In this document: piece by piece, positions 21,913 through 30,858 of the stretch
How the letters are laid out: every line of letters begins with the position of its first letter
Numbering within the stretch: position 1 is the stretch's first letter
DNA from: Copromyces sp. CBS 386.78
Lineage: Eukaryota > Ascomycota > Sordariomycetes > Sordariales > Sordariaceae
Direction: 5' to 3'
Assembly (NCBI GenBank): GCA_030685235.1
Contig: MU839149.1
Span: 179,451-243,450 of the forward strand
DNA length: 64,000 bases
Made by a program: the position numbers and the translations under genes
The notes under the pieces: generated by a model
Databases searched by the model: none
Seen by the model: the letters and a program-made list of their open reading frames with translations, nothing else
Told to the model about the DNA's origin: nothing

Positions 21913-24359
21913 GCCCCCCACATGGCAGTTGACATCGAAATACCGTCGTTTTGTATAGTAAAATCTAGTTTTCTCGTATTATATACCACCACTATTCGAT
22001 TTAACAAGTAGGCCGAAACCGCTAGAATCGTAATACTTTTATAGTATTATAAATCTCCCCTCTCGATATCCATAGTTATATATAAGTAATATACGTAACG
22101 AATCTGCTGTCTTACTAAGAATCCTATTTCTTTCCTTTATTTATATAGTAATTTCTACCGCTGGTATTCTACTTATTATTGTTACTAATTACAATAGGGT
22201 TCTATAGGCTACCCTCTTTCTCTTTCTACTTATCCTATAGGTTAGCTTCCTCTTTAGTATAGTAACCGATATTAGTATAATCTATTGAGCGGTCCTAAAC
22301 CTATCCCTCCTCTAATACCTAGCAACGACGGTACTTAATCTATCGATATTTCTATATTAAGTAGGTATTATATATACGGCGGAAATTCTTATTCTCTTTA
22401 TTAGTAATGTAGCTTCTATAAGTAAGGATAGATAGTTGCCCCTATTGCCGTTATATAATAGGCTTTATAGGACCGATTTCTTTTTTAATTTTCGGCTAGA
22501 GTTCTAGGTAACCGTAACGACCCTTACGCTACTCTACCTACTTACCCTCTCGTTGGAAGGCCATTCTATATAGGGGCTCTAATTTATAGGGAAGCTCTTT
22601 CTAAAAGTAGTATAGGGGGCCGGGTAGGGTATAAACGATTGTTTTCTTTCGTTCCTCTTCCTTTATAGCGAGTTAGGCCTACTACTACTCATTTGTAAAG
22701 AGGGCTAGAGTAGCCTCTCTTCCCGGCCTAGGCAACCTATCCTTCTTAAGGATAAAATAGTCCTCTATATCCGATTCTATTAAATTATAGCCGAGGGATA
22801 TACTATTGAAATACCGCTCGTTGTTAAATAGGATAATAGGAATTAATTTTTACTAGCTGGGAGGCGAAGGTTTTTGAGATTAGGTTAAAAGTGGTAGGGA
22901 TTGCCGTACGAAGAAGGGAGACGAAGAGAAGGAGATTTTTAAAGGGGGGGGCGGGGAGAGGGGAGATAAAGAAGGGGGGAATTTAGTACCCTTATTAAAT
23001 TCGTTAGAATTAAAGTTAGAGATAATAATATAATTAATAATAGGGGTAGGCTTTTTATACTAGTACTAGCTCTAGTTAGGTTAGGTAGGTTCGCTCTTAA
23101 CCGCCCTTTTTATAACCTTCTTAATAGTTTTCTTCGTAGTTTTCTTAATAGTCTTTGTAATAGCTACTCTAGTGCGGGATTTCGTAATCCTTTGGCTAGC
23201 TACGGTATTTGTAGTATTAAAAGTTTCGATATTATTGCTATATTCGAACCCTAAATAAGCGCGACGTACGGCAATTCGTATAGGAGCCGTATTCTTCGAT
23301 TGCCTGCGCGATCTAACGGGCTAAGAAGAGGAGGAGGAGGAGGCGGACTAAAGTAGTCGAACGATATAAATCTAATCTTTATTAAATAGGCCTCCCTCAT
23401 TACGCGGGCGTCCCTTTAGTATTACTATAACGGTTGGTTTAATATGTAAATATTAATCTACTAAATTTTATATAGTATAATTAATATAGTAGGTAGCGGG
23501 TTAAGGATGGGGGTAAAGATAGAAGACCTATTTTATTTTATATTAAATACTAGAATAGGTAATAGTTTACTTTATTTACTAATACAGTTTTACCCTTATT
23601 CGCTAGTACTTTTATTTTGTAAGTATAAAGGAGCCTATATTAATTACGAAAGTAGCTAATATAGATAGGGAGAAGGGTACTATAGATCGTTCTCCTATTA
23701 TTCGTCGTATAGGGTAGTATTGCTAATAATTATTAATATTTTGTAATCGAGTAGATTTAAACCCTATAAGGATATTTCTATACGATAGTCTTTAAATTAT
23801 TCGAAATTTATCTACTTTATACGAATTTGTAAACCCGATTTACTACTCTTCGTATTATAATTATTATATTGAATATTAATATATTATATTACTACTTTAA
23901 AAAGATTAGTAAGCCCGCTACGTAAAAATAGCCGATATAATTTAAAGGAGCTATTATTAAATTCGTTAAGGGAAGTAGTCCGCTAATTATAATTAAAGTA
24001 ATTAATTGTATAATAATTAGCCTAATTGTGTTTATTGGGGATATAGTTCTTAGTAATATATATAATAATAACTTCCTAAGTCTCCCTAAACTTCCTAACG
24101 AGAATTTCGTACGCTTTTTCGAATACTTTAATAAATAAGCTATAAATTATATACTATTATATAAAGAATAAATTTATATATATATTACTAAGCTTGTTTA
24201 GAATAAAGGCGGGAAGGGCTTTACTAATCTTCTTAACTATACGAACCTTTTTATATAATTATATTAAATCTTCGAAATCTTATTTATTACTATATTTATT
24301 ACCCCCCTATAATAGCGCGGCCAATTCGCTATTACTATCGCCTTTATTGCCCTCCTCCT

Positions 24360-25500
24360 CCTCCCCCTCGTCCTTATTTTACTCATCTACGTTACCCTCG
24401 TCGTTTAATACATTAGTAATTATACGATTTTAAAAGTCCTTAATATTCTTAATAATATTATAATTCAAATACTAAACACAATATTGTAATATAATCTTAT
24501 TGGGGAAGTTATTGCATAGTATATTAATTAACGACGTATCGCCGTTAATTATAATAATAGTGGGTAAAGGAATTACGCTAGCTTGTACTACTTTTATTAT
24601 TTATTTAATAAGGTAATTAAACCTAGCCTCTCTCTCGTTGTTAATAACTACTTAAAATATAGGTATCGAAGTCTTTTCGGGCGTTACGATAATGCCTTAT
24701 ATAATAGGGAGATAATATATATTGGTTTTGTACGTAGTATCGAGGGTAAGGGTAAACAGATTCTTCTTCTATATTTTTCGCTGGCAATTTATTATTTAGA
24801 AGGTATTAGAGAGAATAGTCTTCTCTTCGTCCTCTTAGTCGATATAGTAATAAATGATATTATTATCGTTCTCTAGCGCCTTTACGAATGTTTAGGTATT
24901 TCGATAGCTATTTTTTAATACCCTCTTTAAATGCTAGCGTATATTTTCGAAGTCCTTGTGCGTAATAAGGTATTTGGGGTATCGGGCTTAGATAAAAGAA
25001 TAGATTAAATGAATAGTATTCTCCCGCCTTTCGAGAAGGGTAGTTATTTATACGTATGCCTCTTTATTTAGAAGTAATATTTTCTCTCGTAAGTAAAGAT
25101 AGATATCGAAATAGGTAGAAGGCGGGTGTTTATTATAAGCGTTATTAAGCACTTTTAGTATTTATCGCTACCCAATTTCCGCGGTCGCTGTAATAAGGGT
25201 TTGAAAAGGATAGTCGGTAATCTTTATAGTTGTACTGCGGCGTTTACTTCGAAGGTTTGTAGATGGTTGCCTATAATATTTGGTACGGTCGTATTAGTAA
25301 AAGTATTGAGTTGTTATATTGTATATCGGGTAGTCTAGGTTGGTAGTTTTGTATTTGTAAGACCGTTGGAGGGAGATGTTAAAACGGTATTATATATAGA
25401 GGGTAAGGAGTTGGCGACGCGCTTCGTTGACGGTCTCCTTTAGAGAGTTTTCGAAGTTGGAGATAGTCTATAATTGTAGAGGGCGTTCGTTAGATGTGAA
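24360..25500 (-). pseudogene. MULE transposase relic, RIP-mutated
   Basis: Reading the minus strand in one frame gives a long protein-like string interrupted by TAA and TAG at sites expected from C-to-T changes (CAA to TAA, CAG or TGG to TAG). Landmarks in order are ARYPKYLITHKDFENIR (about 24930-24980), then FTLTLDTTYKTNIYYLPII-stop-G at about 24690-24745, matching the D-A-T-Y-K-T-N...P-L-L...G block that holds the first catalytic Asp of MULE transposases. Next is an INGDTSLINILCNNFPNKI block near 24510-24560, corresponding to the second Asp region (D-R-D-x-A-L...FP). The remainder toward 22 kb is too degraded to read. The gene is dead. Confidence 0.85.
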
Positions 25501-25867
25501 GGTGGCGATAGTATTAGTAGGTAACGGGGCGCGTGCTATTTGTTAATACCTGGGTTAGTTAGAGACTAAGTGAAAGGAGCGATTGAATGTACAGTATATA
25601 CGATTAACGATTGATTGAGTTAATGCAATAGTGTATTGCGTACTAGTAGTAGTATTGTTATATTGTAGTAGTGTAAATTTGGGGTGCAATGTCGCGTTAT
25701 ATTAAATGCTTCGAAATTGCTAAGTCTGGGCGACCGTAGTAATTTAGAAATTTTCGCGAAATGTTACGTATATTAAAAGTGTGAAATTTAGCGGGTAAAA
25801 CGGGGATTTCGCATGTAGGTGTTATGGGTGGAACCTGGGCTGTTAGAGTAAGGGTTATGTTAAGAAT

Positions 25868-25911
25868 GGTGTGTGTATATAAATTGAGGGTGTGTGTGGG
25901 TAGGAATACTC
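25868..25911 (-). repeat. Right terminal inverted repeat of the MULE
   Basis: Partner of 21869-21912. The CA/TG-rich sequence shows it largely escaped RIP. Confidence 0.9.
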
Positions 25912-25919
25912 TTCCCATT
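25912..25919 (+). repeat. Right target-site duplication of the MULE
   Basis: TTCCCATT, the exact partner of 21861-21868, adjoins the last base of the right inverted repeat. Confidence 0.88.
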
Positions 25920-26191
25920 ATCAAGGCCCACGAACACTTTGGTTTCACTCCAGTAAAATTAGTCCAATACTAGCTTTCCTCTTGGGGATAAGTTGAGGTT
26001 TTAGGATATTGCCCATTCATCTAGTTAGCCAAATGTTGTCATGAGTCTTGAACTGCTACAAATCACAGTCCTGTCGTATCTTTTGCACAGCTCTGAATTC
26101 TATGATTTGCTCCGTCTTTGCCTTTTGTTTCATCATATGACTACATAGGGGCCAGTTTGGCCCCGCTTATTTAACAACCAATCATCTGTTC
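25920..26191. other. Intergenic, right flank of the MULE
   Basis: Normal base composition returns at the target duplication. It leads into tRNA-Asn, and no other feature is seen. Confidence 0.5.
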
Positions 26192-26265
26192 TCCCTCGTG
26201 GCGCAATTGGCTAGCGCGTCAGACTGTTAATCTGGAGGCTGTAAGTTCGATCCTTACCGAGGGAG
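26192..26265 (+). tRNA. tRNA-Asn (anticodon GTT)
   Basis: A 74-nt intronless cloverleaf: acceptor TCCCTCG/CGAGGGA with discriminator G, D arm GCGC-AATTGGCTA-GCGC, anticodon stem TCAGA/TCTGG around CTGTTAA (anticodon GTT), T arm GTAAG-TTCGATC-CTTAC. It lies only about 270 bp from the MULE target site; tRNA surroundings are frequent transposon landing places. Confidence 0.96.
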
Positions 26266-26455
26266 CTTCAAGTTATCTTTTTCCTCTTTATTTCCTTTTA
26301 ATTTATTTTTTTAACCTTTTTCGGGAACCCCAAGTGACCGGTTTTTTTTTCTTGCCATTTCCCCTCTTTTATGAATTATCATTAGGATCTATAGTAAACA
26401 TCTCATCGCGACATGCATCCACTTCACCTCATTGTCTATCCCCGTTTCAGCTCTT

Positions 26456-27172
26456 CTATCCCTCCACCTTCTGGATGCCATCTTTGTCATGCACCAACGA
26501 CGCCTCATTGAACTCCTCATCCTCCGTCGGCACCTCCAAATGGAACTTGGACATCAGCGAGACCCCAACTTCCACATCGCCCTCGGTCTCAAACGCCAAA
26601 ATATGTCCGCCCTTCTGCTTCTCCTCATCGATAAAGTGCAAATGATCGCCCGCCACATTAAGCCCCATCACGTACGCCGGACACCTGAACCCGATAATCG
26701 TGCCCTTGACCCCTTTGAACTCATTCGTCGTCTGCCTGTCGGCAACTGCTACCATTCCCTCCCTGGGGAAACACTGACCCCCCGCCGTCCGCACCTCAAT
26801 CCTCTTGAACGTGCCGTCCATGCGAATCGCTAAAAAGTGGTTCTTGCCTTGGGGAAATAGCTTGGACAGCAACTCCTTCAGACCCTTCTTGCTCGAGATG
26901 GTGGCCCGCGTCGACACTTGGGGCTGGAAACGGGTCACGGTTGCAAAGGGCGTGATCACCTCCTCAGGAGTGTGGATGTGCTCGACGGTGCCGTCGGACT
27001 TCATTTGGTAGCAGACGCCGTCGAGCACGATCATCTCGCCGTTCATGGACTTGAAGGTGCCGAGACCGTGATTGCCGTGGTCGAGCACGCGCGAGATGGG
27101 GGTGCCGTGTGTGGCGACGCCATCCATTAGGGCGGAGATGATGGAGTATTGGAAGACTTCATTTTGCGCCAT
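26456..27172 (-). CDS. Alpha-acetolactate decarboxylase family protein
   Basis: Intronless, 238 residues from the ATG at 27172 (MAQNEVFQYS). The sequence follows the BudA/AldC family from end to end: YSIISALMDGV near the start, HGNHGLGTFKSMNGEMIVLDGVCYQ, PFATVTRF, FRCPAYVMGLNVAGDHLHFIDEEKQKGGHI. GDHLHFID carries two His expected to bind the catalytic zinc, and the GEM glutamate is present. In bacteria the enzyme converts 2-acetolactate to acetoin. Fungal relatives exist, and the in vivo substrate here is unproven. No signal peptide or organelle signal is obvious, so it is probably cytosolic. It sits between tRNA-Asn and tRNA-Phe. Family membership is strong, function moderate. Confidence 0.88.
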   Translation of the reverse strand: MAQNEVFQYSIISALMDGVATHGTPISRVLDHGNHGLGTFKSMNGEMIVLDGVCYQMKSDGTVEHIHTPEEVITPFATVTRFQPQVSTRATISSKKGLKELLSKLFPQGKNHFLAIRMDGTFKRIEVRTAGGQCFPREGMVAVADRQTTNEFKGVKGTIIGFRCPAYVMGLNVAGDHLHFIDEEKQKGGHILAFETEGDVEVGVSLMSKFHLEVPTEDEEFNEASLVHDKDGIQKVEG

Positions 27173-27732
27173 GATTGCTGATGTCCTTCTGGCTTTTGAG
27201 CGGTACGGGATTGTGCGATGGTGGAGACTGGAAAGGTTGAGTGAATGAGGATTGGGAGGTCGTTTGAGAAGCGGGAAGCGATAAGCTGTAGGGTGAAGAC
27301 GGCCCGAACGGTGTGTGGTACCCGTGCCAGCGCAGAGGGTTCGGCGACTTTGGCGGTTGCGGGAAGCGGCGGACCCGGAATGTTGCTGGAACGGTGACTC
27401 CACCCGCTTCCGGATGCGGCGATTGGCTGCACCGGACTGTTCAGCTCACACCGAACTCGATGACGACTCTTCTTGAAAGCCATAAACAACAGACATTTTG
27501 AACCTTCTAAAGCAAAGTCGCTGACAACGTCCTTCAAACAACATTTACAGTAGCGGTATCGCAAATCGAGATGATCCTTTTCCTAAAAAGTAGGAGCAGG
27601 TGGACAAGAAAGACGCAGTCGGCCTGCTTTTATTATTCCACCAAAGACAGACAACAAAAACAACGATGCGCATCACCGGGTCACGAACCGATGTTGGATG
27701 GTTTGGTCAGGTCGCCAAAGAGGCAAAAAGGA
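27173..27732. other. Intergenic
   Basis: Upstream region of the decarboxylase-like gene. It is G+C-rich near 27350-27430. No gene is recognised. Confidence 0.5.
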
Positions 27733-27821
27733 TGCGGTTTGTGTGGATCGAACACACGACCTTCAGATTTATGAGTGAAGTGGACTTCAGTCTGACGCTC
27801 TCCCAACTGAGCTAAACCCGC
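27733..27821 (-). tRNA. tRNA-Phe (anticodon GAA), with intron
   Basis: On the minus strand the acceptor GCGGGTT pairs with AACCGC plus discriminator A. The anticodon stem TCAGA/TCTGA encloses CTGAAG (anticodon GAA) split after position 37 by a 16-nt intron (27784-27769). The intron carries ACTTCA, complementary to the anticodon loop. T arm GTGTG-TTCGATC-CACAC. Exon length 73 nt, standard. Confidence 0.95.
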
Positions 27822-29541
27822 TGTGGGAAAATCGGCAATATTTGGCTCTTATATGCAAAACAATGCCAGGCCCCAACATTGCCTCCTTCCATACGGCAAT
27901 GATCACATCTTTCAATGAGACACTGAAACAACTCACATCCTAATACCAATCACCGATACGATATGGAAGATTATGGTTGCAACAATGTTGATTATATGCT
28001 CATACTGAAGGAACCGTCTACTTGTGATACCTACTCCCCGGACCAGTTTGGCCTCGACTCAAAGCAATCCGACATGAGGACGTTGGGATCGTCAAACACG
28101 AGAATGATGTGGGAGATGTGGGCATTTCTGCATCTACAAATGTTCAGACTGATGGGTTCCTATTGGATCTCATTCGAGATGGGCTGCGTGGTCTGCGGGC
28201 TGAGCTCCTTCATGGTCATGCCGTGGACAAGCAACAAACCTGGGGTTTCATGTCGTTCTACCAGTTGATGGCTCCGAGTTATGTGGACTGAAATCAAAAG
28301 AACATGAGAAGCGTAGTCCAAGAGTGAAGGATCCTACTGAATCCATACCGACAAATGAAGGTCGTCTTTGGAAAGGTCTGAGACTAGGGGTCTTGGACTA
28401 GGTTGGTGAGAGGGCTGCTTCAGTTCGACAAAAGGCGCACGACGAACCAGCCAAGGTACACAGGCCGTGACTTTCGGACTATAAGATAGACTTCGTCAGT
28501 TGGGAAACATACGGTGTCAAGGGAAGCGTGGACATGGCGTTGAGAAATCAGGAAGCGGTATATTTCTATCATGGATCAATGACGGCTCGGACGGAGAAGG
28601 TATGTGTTCTGGTCGGGGTATCAAGCACTGAGTTTTGCAACAACCACATGTATACTTCTCGTAGAATTATAAGCAACACAAATCTGTCACCAGAACTCAT
28701 TATCGAAGAGGGATTGTAGTTTTGAACAGCGCAAATTCTAGTAGTCCATGGATACTTACAGTTTTGGAATAGCACAAACGAAATGGCCGTGAAGTGTATA
28801 ATGGCAATCCAAATATTTAATTGACCCCCGGTGGTTTCCCCAGCAATTATCGCTACCGCCCAGCAAGCTTTCACGACACCCCGCAGTATCCGGGCTAGTC
28901 TCCTCCACAGAGCGAAGAAGGAAAGGAACCCCCCACCACGGGGAAAGATGGGCAAGCTCCAGCCCCCCACCTGCATGGAAGCCAGACCCTGTCAATCAAT
29001 GTCAATCGCAGTATCCCGCAGTGTCCACAGCTGGTTCGTGCCGGGTGAATTGAGGGGCAGGCGCAAACAACCAGGAAAATAGGCTGAAATCAGAGCTCCG
29101 TCATGTGGAACACGCTGGGCTCCATGGTGCCTCTGTTGCCCTGGCTGGCATCGAACCCATCGCAGCTTCCAGTTTCCCGTGTCATAACCATTTGCACGAC
29201 GCGAAACCGCACATCCGCACGCGTTGGCGACATGGATCGAAGGTTGGAATCGGTCCGTTCGGGAGCAAGTCGCGGCGGGGTGAGCTTTCCCTCAAGGTCC
29301 TCGGTACTGACCCTGTGGTAGGTAAGGTAGGTAGCTTCCATGGAATACAAATCGTCGCTCTTTCCCTCGTCCTCCTCTGACTTCCCATCTCGTAATCATT
29401 TTCTCTCATTTTTGTGAAACAGCGTAAGTGACATCATCGCTTTCTTCTTGCGCGACACACTCAAGATCACAGATTACTTCCTTCAACCACCACCAAACTA
29501 GCTGAGCATTAGCAGCGCATAATCACAACAACACAGCCAGA
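27822..29541. other. Long intergenic region with coding-like fragments
   Basis: 1.7 kb without a complete gene. Two plus-strand stretches look coding in composition. One at about 28110-28291 ends in FLLDLIRDGLRGLRAELLHG and a stop. The other, about 28490-28600, ends at a GTATGT donor-like site. They are in different frames, with stops between, and match nothing I know. They may be remains of a decayed gene. The right 300 bp are the epimerase promoter and 5' UTR, with C/T-rich stretches. Confidence 0.4.
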
Positions 29542-30689
29542 ATGTCTAACCCAACCGCCTCCTTCATCCCCCTGGGAGCTATCATCCAGTCCCTCGACGT
29601 CGCCGGCACCAACATCGTGCTCGGCTTCCCCTCCCAAAAGGCCTACGAGTCGCACAACACCTGCTTCTTCGGCGAGACCATCGGCCGCGTCGCCAACCGC
29701 GTCAAGGATGCCAAGATCGATTCCCTCAACGGCGGGAAATCGTACACCCTGGCCGCCAACAACGGCGTCAACAACCTGCACGGCGGCGTCAAGGGTTGGG
29801 GCAAGAAGGTCTGGGACGGCCCCAAGCCCGTTGGTATTAAGGAGATCCCCGCGTTCGAGGGCAAGAGCGATAAGATTGATGGTGGTGAGAGCGTCCAGTT
29901 TACGCTTGTGAGCGAGGACGGCGATGAGGGTTTCCCCGGCAAGGTTGAGGCGAGGGTGATTTACACTGTTAGCAAGGAGAAGAGCGAGGATGGCAAGGAG
30001 AAGGTCTTGTTGGGAATCGAGTATGAGGCGGAGTTGTTGGATGGTGTGGTCGAGGAGACGGTCATCAACATGACCAACCACTCGTACGTATTTCCTGCCC
30101 GCCGTCTTCCCGGTCCTGGTGGACCATATCACACGAAGGAAGCACGTCAGTGAACTAACAGACCAAAAACGACAGATACTTCAACCTGACCGGCGGCCCT
30201 TCTATCCAAGGCACTATCGTCACCCTCGCCACAAACCAGTACCTCCCCGTCGACCAAGGCGGTATCCCCACCGGCGGCCCCGCGCCCTTCCCTGACCCTG
30301 CGGTCAAGGCTGGCGGCAACGCCCCCTTCACCCTTGGCGCCGTCGAGCCCGATATTGACGACTGCTTCATCGTCAACGAGGACCCGTCGTCCGTCCCCAT
30401 CGACACCCGCTCGCTGCCCCTCAAGAAGAATCTCAGCGCGTTCCACCCCGAGTCCAAGATCCACCTCGAGGTGTACAGCACCGAGCCCGCCTTCCAGTTC
30501 TACACGGGCAAGTACATTGACATTCCCGCGGTGGATGGCGTTCCCGCTCGGAAGGCTCGCGCTGGCTTCTGCCTTGAGCCGAGCAGGTGGGTCAATGCTT
30601 GCAATGTGCCCGAGTGGAAGGGGCAGATGTTGCTGAAGAAGGGAGAGAAGTATGGATCCAAGGTTCTGTACAGGGCGTGGAAGGAGTAA
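29542..30689 (+). CDS. Aldose 1-epimerase (mutarotase) family protein
   Basis: Two exons, 29542-30083 and 30176-30689 (intron GTACGT...CAG, 92 nt), give 351 residues. The intron splits the Ser codon of the conserved NHSYFNLTG motif, whose His is the catalytic acid; GVNNLHGGVKGWG supplies the other active-site His. The base is the Glu of GFCLEPSRWVNACN, and DIDDCFIV corresponds to the DH(D/T)F-type substrate loop. The enzyme interconverts alpha and beta anomers of aldoses such as glucose and galactose in the cytosol. Length matches single-domain eukaryotic mutarotases, and there is no GAL10-type epimerase fusion. The 3' end is about 170 bp from the convergent DNA ligase gene. Confidence 0.93.
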
Positions 30690-30858
30690 AGATGTGTGGT
30701 ATGGAAGGATGATGAGAAATGCGAAATAGATACCAAAAAGGAGGCACGAATGCGAAGTGGTCGTTACACACACGTCTTTGTGCATCTATGGTGATTTTCA
30801 GCCGGCGTTGATTGAGTGATTGCCTGGTACGGATCCCGAAGAATCCACTGATAGTATC

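Larger units (their letters stand above)
21869..25911 (-). mobile_element. RIP-inactivated Mutator-like (MULE) DNA transposon
   Basis: A complete element of 4043 bp. The ends are inverted repeats starting GAG-A/T-A... and sharing CCTACCCACACACACCCTCAAT without mismatch; the clear match covers about 44 bp, with weaker matching further inside (for example CGAAAT..CCGTTTT). It is bounded by an 8-bp direct repeat, TTCCCATT, at 21861-21868 and 25912-25919. Transposons of the Mutator superfamily make duplications of 8-11 bp. The minus strand carries a decayed transposase (listed separately). The interior is extremely A+T-rich, poor in CA/TG and full of TA, the result of RIP. Several short open frames inside are meaningless. 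Confidence 0.9.

Noticed and set aside
24194..24876. Short open frames inside the MULE on the plus strand
   Set aside because: RIP-made A+T-rich sequence; the real ghost frame runs on the opposite strand.
25780..25800. GAAATTTAGCGGGTA, also found near 62113 in the other RIP island
   Set aside because: Similarity stops after about 15 bases; A+T-rich RIP-mutated DNA makes such matches likely by chance.
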